NCBI GenBank assembly: GCA_963924555.1
Contig: OZ004594.1
Span: 5,115,563 to 5,179,562, forward strand
Reading direction: 5' to 3'
Length of the DNA: 64,000 nt
DNA from: Crambe crambe
Lineage: Eukaryota > Porifera > Demospongiae > Poecilosclerida > Crambeidae
Shown: positions 38,247 to 49,637 of the stretch, piece after piece
Numbering within the stretch: position 1 is the stretch's first letter
How the letters are laid out: each line of letters begins with the position of its first letter
Translations under genes and position numbers: made by a program
Notes under the pieces: generated by a model
Told to the model about the DNA's origin: nothing
The model's input: only the letters and a program-made list of their open reading frames with translations
Databases searched by the model: none

Positions 38247-40013
38247 TTATGCCAACAAATGACTTTGCTCTGTGCAGCATGTATTCTTTACTTTTCCTGT
38301 TTGTTGACAATATCTGTCGATATTTATCATGCGATCTGGTATGAAATCATCACCAGCTACATCTTGGTATTTTGGATATTTGCACTTCGTTTGGATTCCT
38401 TGTACAACCTTGATCACAATCACTATCATCAGTATAACTTGAGGAATGGCCATTAGAAATGCCAGTAAGTATATCACTGCAATAGAATTTAACTGCAACG
38501 AACTTGTTGAAACGATTAGCTGTATCAGAATTCCCAGTAATCCAGTCAAAGCTAGCAGTAAACCATCATATGTGCTTAGGATGTCTTTTTTGTATGGTCT
38601 AGCTGTTAACACTGCAATTGACGCAGCAAATGCGATGAGTCCTCGGACCAAGTACACAATATTACTGGGAATATGCAGCACCGGTGATGCTAGAATCAGA
38701 AATGGTCTGAGAAAGAGATAGAGAACTGAAAACAAGCGCATATCGGATGAATTATCAGTACCATCTTTGTAATGTCCTTGTAGCTTCTCTACAAATGTAT
38801 TTATATGCTGAACCAGAGTTCTGGTTCCACAACAGCAGGTTAAAGCTTTCCTGAAAGTTCTAAAAGGATAGCAGGTGAGTAGCATAAAGATGCATGCCAT
38901 GACAGCAAGTATAGCTACAGTTGGGATCACAAAGAAAATGTGCTCACTGCTGTAGAACCTCACATTTGGATCGACATGGACTACAGTGTACAATTTTTGT
39001 GGAGGTTGTGCGGTGATGTTCTTGATGTGAGAATATCTGAAGATTTGTGAGGCATTTAGGAAGATTTTCGTATACGACAGTAGAAAGAGGGTTGCAATGA
39101 CATCAATGACTGATGCCTTTGGGTTCCATATTGATCTAATGCTCCTCATAGAAGATTTAATCGGCCTACAGAACTTCTGAAAAAGTGTCACTTTGCATGT
39201 GAAATCATTCAATTTCATGATCATATAGGTTAGAACTATAAGAATGAGGTAGTAGACAGCTGATATGTATCGAAATATGCCCATATGGATATTCCTGATT
39301 GTTGTACTTAAACAAAAATCTGGAACGACATGCAGAAAGAACTCTAGATTCCATGGTTCATATAGTGTAATCATAATATTGAAGAAAGTTTGCAGGAAGG
39401 GAGGAGCTTTCATGTATACGTTATTTATAACCAATTCATCGTATGTAAAAGCACCAACTATTATCTGGCTGTAAAACACGAAGCAATTCACTGTAGTTGT
39501 TATAGAGATTTGTAGAGAAAAAATGATGAGATAGAATATTGTGACTGGTACAAACTGGAAGAAGATGTAGAGCAACCAACCACGCCACGGCTGAGAGCAC
39601 TTCACACACTTGTAGCCAACTCTGAGAACAGATAATCCATAACCCTCTTTGCATTGCCCACAGATCAATCCTTCCCTGTTGAGAGGATCACAGAAGAATC
39701 CATTTATTCGAGATAAATTCGTAGGAACTTTTAAAAATGAGTATTTTGTTAAGTGTTGATATTTGCTGTGTGGACAGGCAGCTTCATAAAGAGTGGAATT
39801 TTCGTAAGATAAACAGCGATTCACTTCTACGTACAACTTTCCATCACTGCACTTCATTTCTTTAAACAAATCTCTTCTACAAATGCACTCACTCGTATTC
39901 TTGAACAGAACTTCCCATGGTAGACATTGTTGCTTCTGAATTGAAAGCTCAGCACTGCAGTCTCCAATTTCTGATATCACCATCAAAAACACATAAAATA
40001 GAATAGAAATCAT
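38247..40013 (-). CDS. Multi-pass membrane protein with cysteine-rich ectodomain, 588 aa
   Basis: A single uninterrupted frame of 588 codons starts with a signal-peptide-like MISILFYVFLMVISEIGDCSA. Residues 22-140 are extracellular-looking, with paired cysteines and N-glycosylation sites (NTS, NST, NLS), ending in an EGF-like CGQCKEGYG and CVKCSQPWRGW. About nine hydrophobic segments follow, near residues 146-168, 172-190, 247-266, 302-322, 357-382, 427-447, 452-471, 484-503 and 511-538. The tail is short, polar and Cys-containing. The segments WNPKASVIDVIATLFLLSYT and FVEKLQGHYKDGTD are kept in the downstream paralogue. I do not recognise a named family. The layout suggests a receptor or channel-like surface protein. 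No intron is seen, so it may be a retrocopy or naturally intronless. Confidence 0.8.
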   Translation of the reverse strand: MISILFYVFLMVISEIGDCSAELSIQKQQCLPWEVLFKNTSECICRRDLFKEMKCSDGKLYVEVNRCLSYENSTLYEAACPHSKYQHLTKYSFLKVPTNLSRINGFFCDPLNREGLICGQCKEGYGLSVLRVGYKCVKCSQPWRGWLLYIFFQFVPVTIFYLIIFSLQISITTTVNCFVFYSQIIVGAFTYDELVINNVYMKAPPFLQTFFNIMITLYEPWNLEFFLHVVPDFCLSTTIRNIHMGIFRYISAVYYLILIVLTYMIMKLNDFTCKVTLFQKFCRPIKSSMRSIRSIWNPKASVIDVIATLFLLSYTKIFLNASQIFRYSHIKNITAQPPQKLYTVVHVDPNVRFYSSEHIFFVIPTVAILAVMACIFMLLTCYPFRTFRKALTCCCGTRTLVQHINTFVEKLQGHYKDGTDNSSDMRLFSVLYLFLRPFLILASPVLHIPSNIVYLVRGLIAFAASIAVLTARPYKKDILSTYDGLLLALTGLLGILIQLIVSTSSLQLNSIAVIYLLAFLMAIPQVILMIVIVIKVVQGIQTKCKYPKYQDVAGDDFIPDRMINIDRYCQQTGKVKNTCCTEQSHLLA

Positions 40014-40431
40014 TGCAATTAGCTACGAAAAACTATAGCTGACAATTAAAGAGAGTGTATCTTTTTTATTTCCGTTGTTTATAAACACTTTATATATGCT
40101 GCATGTGTCATGATCTTGTGAAATTTTATGATTGTTATAATTATATGGTTTATGGAACAATAGTGTCATTGTTTATGGTCCAGTGCCAAAAAGAGTATGT
40201 AATTATGAATGACATGTTCCTGCAGCTTACCATGTTCGCTCTTTATTTACAGTGCATGAGGCCATACCCCAATGATAATAAACATGGATCAAATTTCTCA
40301 TTGGCTTCCTAGATAGCTAGAGGTTTTTGAAACCTCATCCATGACAGGGGAATTCTTATATAATTATGAATATTGTACAATAGTCAATCTAATTAACTGT
40401 AATATAACACTTCTTTCATTATAGGGAAACT

Positions 40432-41718
40432 TCATTGTTTTGCTAGCAAATGCTCCTTTTCCCCTTGCTCATGTTCATTTCTTCCTGAATGGTGATTGGC
40501 TCTTTCGATATCTGTCATGAAATCAGGCATACTCTCATCGTCACTTCCATTCAGATCTTGATACTTTTGCTTCTTGCTCTTGCACTTAACTCTGAGTCCT
40601 TGAACAATCTTGACCACTATATAAATTATCAGTACTGCTTGAGGAATGGCCATTAACAGTGCCAGCAAGTATATCAATATGACTGGATTGTGCAAATGCA
40701 TTGAATTTCCTGAGACAATCAGATGTATGAGAATACCTTGCAATCCGAATAGTGCTAGAAGCAAGCCGTCATATGTGCTGTAGCATTCCACTTTGTATGG
40801 TCGAGCTGTCAGCACTGCTATTGATGAAGCAAAAAGGATTAGTGATCTGACTAAGTACATAATGGTACTGGGAACATGCATTACTGGTGACACTAGAAAT
40901 AGAAACTGTCGTAGAACAAGATAGAGAACCGAAAATAAGCGCATGTCATAACGACTATCAGTGCGGTCTTTGTAATGTCCTTGTAGCTTCTCTACAAATG
41001 TATTGACATGTTGTAGTATGCTTCTGGTGCCACAACAACAGGTTAGAGCTCTTCTGAAAAATCCGAAAGGATAGCAGATAAGAAGCAAAAGTATGCATGC
41101 CAATACAGCAAAGCATGCTACAGCTGGTATCACAAAGATGATGTGCTCCTTACTGAAATACTTCACTGTTGGGTCGATATGTAATACAGTATCTAGTATT
41201 TTCGGAGGGTGCTCACTAATATTCTTTATGTGGGAATATCGAAATACCAGTGAAGAGCTTAGGATAATTTTCGTATATGAGAGAAGAAGAAGAGTTGCAA
41301 TGACATCTATGACTGATGCCTTGGAATTCCAGATTGATCTTAAGTTATTCATGCAAGATTTAATTGGCTTGCACAGTTTCTGGAAAAGAGGCACTTGACA
41401 TGTGAAGTTATTGAGCTTCAGAATCATGTAAGTTATGAGTATCATTACAAGACACTGAAGAGCTGACACGTAGCGTAGGAGGTTCACATGAATACCTTTT
41501 ATGGAAGTGCTTAGGCAAAATTCTGGAAGAATATCAGAGAGTGCGGTAGCACTCTCTAAGTAGGGATGGCAGGTCAAAGTCCATAGGACAGTATAAACTA
41601 AAAACTCTTCTTTCTCTTCTACCCTTACTCTACAGGTTCTCAGAAGGCTACAGTGAATTATTATATCTACAAAGAAGAGAGGAGAATGTTCAAAAGCCAA
41701 AAATTCATTCGCCAACAT
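40432..41718 (-). pseudogene. 5'-truncated paralogue of the multi-pass membrane protein
   Basis: The 428-codon frame matches the neighbouring 588-residue protein from its residue 231 onward (LPEFCLST versus VPDFCLST) to the C-terminus, with high similarity. The first 62 codons do not match. Part of them is the end of an interspersed repeat (AGAGAGTGCGGTAGC near 41536), so the start codon is probably fortuitous. The copy lacks the signal peptide, the cysteine-rich ectodomain and the first two membrane segments. From the junction to the stop the frame is clean, which suggests recent truncation or continued selection. It lies about 420 bp from the intact gene on the same strand, a tandem duplicate whose 5' part was lost at or near the repeat. 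Confidence 0.7.
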
Positions 41719-42850
41719 AAGAAAAAAACGAGTTCTAAAATTGACTTTTCGTTCTTTTTCTTTATAATAGCTAATAATAATAAGATCGACGTACCGACTT
41801 ACTGGCTATAGTCATCAAAATTCTGCTTTGGCCATCTGTTAGAGCGGCACCTAGAGGCTGATCTTTTGCTATTAGTTTTGACTAAGGCTCTACTTCACTA
41901 TTCGATAGCACTCGGAACACAGCTGCTAATCTTTCTACGCCATTTTGAAGGGGGCGGGGCTTATGGGCGGAGCCACGTAAGCTTAAGTTTAGCTATAGCC
42001 AAGGTCTTCATTCATTATCTGATGATGTTCCAGTCACTCCTTGCTGAATTACAGTACAGATGCTCATCCTATAGTAGCATTATAGCCAGTACTTGGCTGT
42101 AGTGTAGTCAGCTCACTTCACCATGCCGTGTACATGTCATTTACATTGCTGTTGCTGTAAAGTTTTATATCAACAAAACTTAAATAGCTAAACAAATTCT
42201 TCAACCAGAGACACTGTATGTACCTACAAAAGAGGTTTATGTAGAGCTGGCTTCGTATAGTACTGTACTGTAGCCTCCCTCATTCAACTTCAAGCACTAA
42301 GAAAAAGGATAGAAACAAGTGAGCGTAAAAAATTTCTTCAAATAAAAAGGTTAAGTAGGGATAGCCTAAAATCTAGCTGGGCTATCTATAATGTGCTGCA
42401 GCCTCGTATGAAAAAAATCTTCGCGATATTACCTCATAAAAGGGGTGGGGCAATTAATAGCAGTTCTCCTCATATAACACCTGCACAGGATGTGGCCATT
42501 TGATGGCATCCACTATTATGATCACTACACCAAATGCATAAACTCCCCATACTCCTCCCTCAAGCAAGACATACGTACCATCTCAATAATTATTTCAGTG
42601 ATCACATATGTAACAATTAGCTAATGCTGTTCACTTTTTAAAATGTTCACTCCTTTCAGTACTCCATTACACTGCAGATGATCATCCTTCAAACTCTCCT
42701 CCCTGAACAGAATGAAATACTGATCATTAAATAAATTTAGTTCAATCAAGGAAGCCTTTAGTGTCTATCAATTTTCATAATCACAAAGAAAAAGAATGCA
42801 AACAAGTGAATGCAAAAAATTTCTTCGAAATAAAAATGTGAAGTAGGGAT

Positions 42851-43201
42851 GCTATTATAACTGCAGCTTCATTATGAAAACCAAGTACTGCAGCATCGAA
42901 GCAGTATGGCCCAAAAATCGAGCTGGAATATGTATCATAACTGCATGCAAGAGAGTGAACTTAGTGAAGTGACCCTTACCCATCATCAAGTACAAGATAC
43001 TATTCCTACTTCACTCCCATGATCAAGGGCCAAGGGAGTGAAGTAGGAATAGTATCTTGTACTTGATGATGGGTAAGGGTCACTTCACTAAGTTCACTCT
43101 CTTGCATGCAGTTATAATACATATTCCAGCTAGATTTTTGGGCCATACTGCTTCGATGCTGCAGTACTTGGTTTTCATAATGAAGCTGCAGTTATAATAG
43201 C
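42851..43201. repeat. 168-bp inverted repeat hairpin
   Basis: Arms 42851-43018 and 43034-43201 are reverse complements with about two differences, around a 15-nt loop. Outer text GTAGGGATG matches other MITEs in the window. Related MITE ends (AACAAGTGAGCGTAAAAAAT) sit at 42318 and 42797. Confidence 0.7.
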
Positions 43202-43555
43202 TATAATAATTATTATGTGCTAAATTTGTGGTCATACATTCCATATCTTGCTTTAATGCAGAGATAATGTCGTAGAAGTCAGTTTGATAACCTCAAGGTA
43301 GTGGGAGAAATATTACTAAGAGTTAACTCGAATAGATCTAGCTATTTGCCAAGAGTGATGATAATTATTTTGAGTGGTTCTTTTATTTTTTACATTTTTA
43401 AAAGCAGCTTGCTTGTTGGAACCCCATAGCCATGACCTCTTTGGACTAAGAAATTTTCGAAGTGGTTAGCTGAGTTGTGATAGGTTGGGTGACAGATATT
43501 GTTTGGAGGCTTCATTTGAAGAACTGCAGCTGTATTCTTGGTGAGGTCTACTTGT

Positions 43556-43705
43556 ATGTCGCATTGGTCCAGGGGAGGCTCAGCCACTCTCTGGTTGGGA
43601 GGGGGGGGGGGGGTAATTAAAAATAGCAATGACGCAATGACCAGCTCATTTGGGGGGGGGGGGGGGGGGGGAACCGCCCCCTGCCCCCCTGTTGAGCCTC
43701 TCTTG
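43556..43705. repeat. Small element with GAGGCTCA ends and G runs
   Basis: Left GGGGAGGCTCAGCC and right GTTGAGCCTCTC are inverted; between them are two G runs and a C-rich stretch. It resembles the other G/C-run elements in the window. Confidence 0.45.
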
Positions 43706-44558
43706 TGGTCTTTTTTTTTTTGCATTTATTTCCATTTTGAGTGTGATACAGCTGCTTCTAGGCACTTCAACACTGCTCGATCTCATCATGCTGAAATATT
43801 AAAAATATCATCCATTACACAGACAACTCCTGTTAGCCCCTCCAAAATTTGAGTTTGGAAAACTATAATCTATGAATAGCCACCACAACATTAAGTAGAG
43901 CTATGTGCATTCACATCCTAACCTGAAACCTGTAGGAAACTTGGTACGGAAATTCATAGGATACACAGGGCATGGCATGTTTCTGTGTTTCCTATTCAAA
44001 ATCTCATGAAATATGCCATGCCCTTGCGTATAATATCCTACACGTGTTTCCTCTCTTGGAAAAGCAAGGAAAATCTCATTTTTTCATATCATAGTGTAAT
44101 CAAGCTATGTATAATCACTGCAACTAATCGTGCATCAAGCCCTATTGATCATATATTACTATTTGAACAGGAAACCATAATCACAATAGTTACTATTTAT
44201 GAAGTGTCCAAGAGTGATAAGGTGATGGGTATTCGATTTCTACATGCACAATAGCTGTACGTGTCATGTATGAAGGACTATTCAGAAGATGTCGGTGAGC
44301 AAAATGAAAGAGCTCTAGCTACAGCTATGTCCCTTAATTATGTAGCTACAGTATGTTACATCCTCGAGAAGATAGCTGTACAATTATAGCTGGCTTGATG
44401 AATTTAAAACAACTTTTTTCAATAATTCAATAGGAATACAAAACATAGTTAGCTAACCAGCTAGCTACATACGTAAGCTACAGTAGGTACACGACTAAAT
44501 TGTTCTTTCTGTTCAGTGCAGTTAATATTTTCATGTAGTATCCATGGAAGGCTTATTA

Positions 44559-45011
44559 TTAACCAATAAAGCGGCAGACACGCCTTGCGATTTTGCGACC
44601 ACGAATGAATAGACGACGACCATGATGGAAGATTCTTCTGCCTCCTCTTATGGTACGTCTAATACCACGCCGGATCTTTTTAAAGATATGCCCCAAGAAC
44701 TGAAGACGTGCTGCTACTTCTTTTTCATTACTGTCATCTGCCATCAGGGAAGCCAGCAAATTACCCTCACCATCATCTTCGCCATCTGATTGCATTACAC
44801 TTTCCATGATTCCATCCATCATGACTTTTGCAAGTGCATCAGCATCTTCTTCATCGAGTTCACCATCATCACCTTCGGCAAGGACCTTTTCATCGGTCTC
44901 TGATCGGTGGAGCAATTCAGAAAGCTCCTTGGACATATCAATATCCTTAGCATCAACTGCCACCAAGGCACCGATGAGAAGAACAATAGCAATGCTGAAG
45001 GTAATCTTCAT
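44559..45011 (-). CDS. Secreted cationic peptide precursor 1 (150 aa), antimicrobial-type
   Basis: The start at 45011 is chosen because the paralogue begins at the same Met and both have CTTGTCGGA-like text just upstream on the plus strand. A longer in-frame start exists at 45137 but would bury the signal peptide. Residues 1-21 (MKITFSIAIVLLIGALVAVDA) are a signal peptide. Residues 22 to about 105 are acidic, with runs such as EGDDGELDEEDADAL. Residues 108-150 are strongly basic: 17 Lys/Arg, no Asp/Glu, with GIRRTIRGGRRIF and one Cys in RRVCRF. An acidic pro-region masking a cationic amphipathic tail is the usual plan of antimicrobial peptide precursors; the function is inferred. There are no introns. 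It is upstream of nothing obvious in an operon sense but has a paralogue 3 kb away on the same strand. Confidence 0.82.
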   Translation of the reverse strand: MKITFSIAIVLLIGALVAVDAKDIDMSKELSELLHRSETDEKVLAEGDDGELDEEDADALAKVMMDGIMESVMQSDGEDDGEGNLLASLMADDSNEKEVAARLQFLGHIFKKIRRGIRRTIRGGRRIFHHGRRLFIRGRKIARRVCRFIG

Positions 45012-45118
45012 CTTGTCGGAATTGTCTGTTGATTTCTTGTTGAATTTATCGTCTGTAGTGTTTGAAGGTAATGAAGAACTGGCTGTGCTGATGGTGGATT
45101 CAGGTCTCAACTGCCTCT

Positions 45119-45126
45119 CTTTTATA
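45119..45126 (-). promoter_or_regulatory. TATA box of cationic peptide gene 1
   Basis: The minus strand reads CAGTATAAAAGAGAGGCAG, with TATAAAAG about 108 nt upstream of the ATG at 45011. The same block occurs at the paralogue. The expected transcription start is some 25-30 nt downstream, near 45090. Confidence 0.6.
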
Positions 45127-46299
45127 CTGTGCAGCAATCATTTATAAGGTAGCCATCAAGCTGAGAAGCCCCCCTCTCCATAATGTATGTAAAATACAAC
45201 ACCTATTCATAAGGAATATAGAATCCATACCTTTACTTGTAGCTGTTTGTGGCAGTTTGAAACGAAATTTTTTGGTTTCGTGCTTTAAAGAAGTCCTTGA
45301 GTGCAGGATGAGGTTCCCATTTTGATTCCACCTACGTAATAAGGATGTAAATGTAGCATGCAGAATTCAATTAGCCAGCCAATATAGACTACAACAAATT
45401 TCACTTCTATGTAAGTACTACGTAACATCCCATGTCTTATTAGACACACCAACTTTTTAACTCCCTTGGACCCATAATAGTTGATTTAAGGTATGGAGAT
45501 AGTCCAACAATTATAGAATGCATGACAGAAGTTTGGGACAGTTTCATCTAAACATTAATAATTATGACATTGTATTGCATTCCATTTATATCTATGACTG
45601 TCATAATTAATTTCCTTGCAACTGTTAAGCTGATGTGAAAATTGTATATTAATTCACACACATGCCACTGCCAGTGCCCCCGGCTCCATACAGTGGACAC
45701 TTTGGGACCAGATACGTATTATTTTCGTCCCTATTTTCCTTTAAATAGAGATGGTCTCCACTCTTCAGAAGTTCAATTTGTATTAGCAGTATGGTTTGGA
45801 ATATATGTAGCAAATTTACTAGGGGTTCCAGTGTAATGGAATAATAATTCCAATGAACAATTTTTTTCCTACTTACAATAGTAACTACAGAATATCCATG
45901 AAATTAATGTTGTAGGAATGATTAGCCAAGAGGTAGAGTATTGTTCATCAGTTGTGGAGTCCAGGTTCACTAAAGTAAACAAATCGAACAAAATTTGTAC
46001 ACTCATGTCTCAGCACTTTTCCCCCCAGTGTCAGAATTAATAAGTATTATCTAGGTGTTTACATAAAATCACTCCAAATTACATCAAAAGCTTTTTGTAC
46101 AAAAGTTACAAAAGTGGCTAATTAAATTAAGTCCTACGTAAGCTGAAATGAAGTGTCTCAAATCTCTCATCAATAGATTCATGAGTGGTCATAAGTAGCT
46201 AGACATGCTTCAATCTTCCTTTATGAACCTGTAAACATATCCCGCTTTAGTCTAAATAAAATTCCTTGCAGTGTTAATCGGTTCATTCCAGGCCTTATA

Positions 46300-47060
46300 G
46301 GCTACTTATTAACATGTGTTTAAAAATATACTACAAGCATATACAGCACAAACACTTACAATCATGCTAAAATAACAGCTACAACTCAGGAACCAAACAT
46401 GGGAATGAGTCTTATTTTGTGTAACTACCTAAAACATTAATTTTGCTTTTGTTCATAACCAGTCCAGAATTGAAACTTATCTTGATGGTTATAGGAATAA
46501 TAAAAACCAGTTATAGAATTCCAGTGTTCATTGAGATGTTTACATGATCATTCTTGGGGCTGTAGCCATATGGGATGGGTTTTTACGTGTTGCAGGAAAA
46601 GAAACTTGCTGACCATACTCACTTTTCATTTTCACGTCGATTAGCTAAATCTCTAAACCAAGAAGTGATAGGGTGCCATTGACCATTGATTGGTCACCTA
46701 CTCCTGCTGCTCCTGAATCCTGATACACCCCCGCATAATAGAGAGGAAAAATTGTTAACCATGCTCACTTCTATAATATGCAGTCATACCCATTTTGAAC
46801 ACCATTGTCGAAAATGCTTTCATATACATATAGGAGGGCCATAGAAATTTTATTTTAATCATGAGTGTTGTATAGAGACTAATAATTGTACGGGGACAGT
46901 GGAACGCCTCTTAACTTTTTAGGGACATATGCATTGGGATATTATCCTCTCTCTTTTTGCAGGTGCTTAGAGCAAAAGCTTGACTTTGCATTGAAAGGTG
47001 TCCAGATGTCCAGATCTTTTATTTTCGAGGAGGGTCCTTTAATTTTTCAAAGTTACTTAA
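46300..47060. repeat. Segment duplicated at 50200-50310 and 51330-51880
   Basis: Shared blocks include ACAGCTACAACTCAGGAAC / ACAGCTGCAACTCAGGAAC, GGGCTGTAGCCATA, and TTAGGGACATATGCATTGGG / TTAGGGACACATGCATTGGG. With the peptide gene pair this shows a tandem duplication of several kb covering gene plus upstream DNA. No gene is seen in it. Confidence 0.55.
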
Positions 47061-47936
47061 TAATTATTATTAGACATGCTCTATAATTAGAACTTAACAT
47101 AATTCTTCACATTCTTACATTATAACACTACAGTAGACTTAAGGGTGCAGAGATATATAGTCCAACCATTATAGAGGACAGTTTCATTGCACTGAATTTA
47201 CAGGATGACATTCAATTTCTTAATACATGTTCATGTCCTGTTAGATACACCTTTCAACCATACTGCTAATACAGATTGAACCTCTGAAGAGTGTTAACCT
47301 CAAAAATTAATAAGGACAAAAAATAACTGGTCCCACTACCGTAAATTAGGAGATATTTCGTTAGATACATAATTCATGTTTAATTTTCGTTGTTACAGCT
47401 TATTTTATACAAGGTAATTGATTTATTTTCGTTATTGAACATGACCACGAAAATAAATTAACATGGTAGCCGCCAGTGGCGCAACATTTAATATAGTGAC
47501 CGTTAATAGCTAATGTTAATATCCTCACCAACCCGTAAGTGCCTAAAGCCATAGAGAGGTTCCTTTTTAGCATATGGTTTTGTTTCCTTCTAATAGTTTT
47601 TTTGTTGTTGTTTTTTTTTTTTTTTTGCATGTGTACTGACAGTATTCATGACATGATGTCCTGACAGTATTCATTTTGACCCACTACAGGCATAGCCCAG
47701 AATGTTATGGGAGTCAAGTGTACATGGGAATAATCATGTCAAGTGGTGGAAATTGACAGGTGACTGGTTGTTACTTCAAGCACTAAAAGTTGTAATGTAT
47801 ATATAATTCTTAATTGACAAGAATAATACTAGCTACAGTAAATAGACCATGTTGAGGGGATAATCAGTTAGCTTTAAGGTAAAGTATTGTTCAACAGTTA
47901 CTGAGTCCAAAACCATTTCTTCCACTTATCTGAGAC

Positions 47937-48383
47937 TTATTTGCCACGAAGATAATGACGACGGCACACTTGCCTCCTTATGTAGCCCAAAATGCGATAG
48001 GCATGACGATACCTGTGATAATAACTGTGGCCGAAAAAGCGTTTAATACGATGACGGACATTCTTAATAATCCTCCTGATTAGTTGAAGTTTTGCCGTTG
48101 CTTCTTTCTCATCATCACCCATCACTGAAGCCAGTATGCCACCATCTTCTCCATCTTCTGACTGAGTGATACCTTTCATGATTTCGTCCATCATGATTTT
48201 TGCCAGTGCATCGCCTTCTTCTTCACTTGCATCGTCATCCTCAGCTTCAGCAACAACCTTCTCATCAGCTTCTGATTGGTGGAGCAATTCAGAAAGCTCC
48301 TTGGACACATCTGTTGCCTTAGCATCAACTGCCACTAAGGCACCAATGAGAAGAATGATGGTGATGCTGAAGATAATCTTCAT
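47937..48383 (-). CDS. Secreted cationic peptide precursor 2 (148 aa), paralogue
   Basis: This intronless gene has the same plan as its neighbour: signal peptide MKIIFSITIILLIGALVAVD, an acidic middle (AEAEDDDASEEEGDAL), and a basic tail from about residue 102. The tail has 16 Lys/Arg and five His, is Tyr-rich (GHSYYHRYRHAYRILGY), and keeps one Cys (RRQVCRR). The signal and pro-region are nearly identical to copy 1, while the tail is clearly different. This is the pattern of defence-peptide families in which the mature part diversifies. The single conserved Cys would allow a disulfide dimer. Function and cleavage site are inferred. Confidence 0.82.
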   Translation of the reverse strand: MKIIFSITIILLIGALVAVDAKATDVSKELSELLHQSEADEKVVAEAEDDDASEEEGDALAKIMMDEIMKGITQSEDGEDGGILASVMGDDEKEATAKLQLIRRIIKNVRHRIKRFFGHSYYHRYRHAYRILGYIRRQVCRRHYLRGK

Positions 48384-48464
48384 CTTGTCGGAGTTATGGA
48401 TGTCTTGCGATAAACTTGATGAGTGTGAAGCTTTGAATGATGGTAGTGCTAGTTGTGACTGCCT

Positions 48465-48472
48465 CTTTTATA
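48465..48472 (-). promoter_or_regulatory. TATA box of cationic peptide gene 2
   Basis: The minus strand reads CTGCACAGTATAAAAGAGGC, with TATAAAAG about 82 nt upstream of the ATG at 48383. Flanking bases match gene 1, so the core promoter was duplicated with the gene. Confidence 0.6.
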
Positions 48473-49637
48473 CTGTGCAGAAATTCATTATTAGTGCAGG
48501 AGTCAGTACAGAATATTAACTGGATTATTCACTGCACCACGCCCTGAATGCGCGATCGTTTATAACTGTAAACAAACAAGTATGGGTACTTTTTTATGAC
48601 TCTAGAAATCTGTCTGATTCTATATATTATATTATTATGCACACTGACTGTAGTAGCTAAGTGGAATGCACAAAATCCCTCTCTGTAATTATTGTGATGA
48701 CTATACTCGTCCACGTATGTATCAGAAAAATGACAATTATTTAGACACTTTCAGTTTCTGCAGCCAGTGGAATTAGTGAATCTCAAAATAAGAACTAGTG
48801 TCTGAATGCATTTCATACATTGTGTAAAATTTATTATAAATTGAAGTGTACTGTACATAAAATTCTCTTTGCTGATTATGCCAATAGCTTGTTAGGTTGA
48901 ACAGTGTATAAATGCAGTTTTTGGGGTAAGTTCCCCTGTGAGATATGATGAGGCCAAGCTAGTTCCTGTTCCTACCACTATAATTATTTGCATTACAGAT
49001 TTAAGTTGATCACGAGTAAACATACATGTGAAAAAATACAACAAAAAACAACAACACACACACAATGAGAGGTAAAGTATTTTAACAGTGTAGTGCACTC
49101 CCTGGGCACATACTCCCCCAACTTTTAACCCCACCAAAGTATTATGATGCGCCAGAATGATTATTACATATAAAAAAAGTATTACACAATGACATAAATG
49201 GATCTATTGTAGTACATGATGTATTTTCTAACATTTCATCAAAATCTGTAATTATGATTAGTGTTGTACAAAGTGATTTAAGATGTGAGTGCCACAAAGA
49301 TCAAAAGTCAGACTACTCCCAATAGAATCTGATGTGTGCCACCCATTGCCAAGGAAACTTATCATAAGGCATCTTAAATTTACAAGCTATCCTCTTGCTA
49401 TATGAAATTCTTCTGTATGAAAACTTTGGTTCAGGTATACTCTGAACAGAAGATAGTCGCACTTATCATACTGGAAGTTCATGGGTGGTAGTTACATACA
49501 TTCTTTTGTGACCATCCAGGAAGAGGTTTAGTGCTAAAGCTAGCAGGGGTGTAATCTTGAGGTTAAATTTGGTCAGGCTATTATGATCACACAGTGCACG
49601 AAGCATGCCATCTGGGGGCATGCCATCTGGGGGCATG

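Larger units (their letters stand above)
41719..44558. other. Gap upstream of truncated membrane paralogue
   Basis: Holds MITE ends near 42310 and 42790, the 168-bp hairpin and the G-run element (listed separately). No gene is supported. Confidence 0.5.

Noticed and set aside
38259-38721. Plus-strand frames opposite the membrane protein gene
   Set aside because: Antisense shadows of the conserved minus-strand frame.
45012-45137. 42-codon N-terminal extension of peptide precursor 1
   Set aside because: The paralogue starts at the Met directly before the signal peptide, and the extension is not hydrophobic or conserved.
44806-45147. Plus-strand Ser-rich frame opposite peptide gene 1 (and 48166-48519 opposite gene 2)
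   Set aside because: Mirror of the acidic pro-region; the minus-strand frames carry the signal peptide and the conserved plan.
45243-45333. Minus-strand possible exon reading VESKWEPHPALKDFFKARNQ
   Set aside because: It has plausible splice ends but no neighbouring exons and no counterpart upstream of the second peptide gene.
45642-45836. Plus-strand frame ending in FPLNRDGLHSSEVQFVLAVW, resembling a coding exon
   Set aside because: Some residues look hydrolase-like, but there is no family motif, no partner exon and no paralogue in the duplicated segment.
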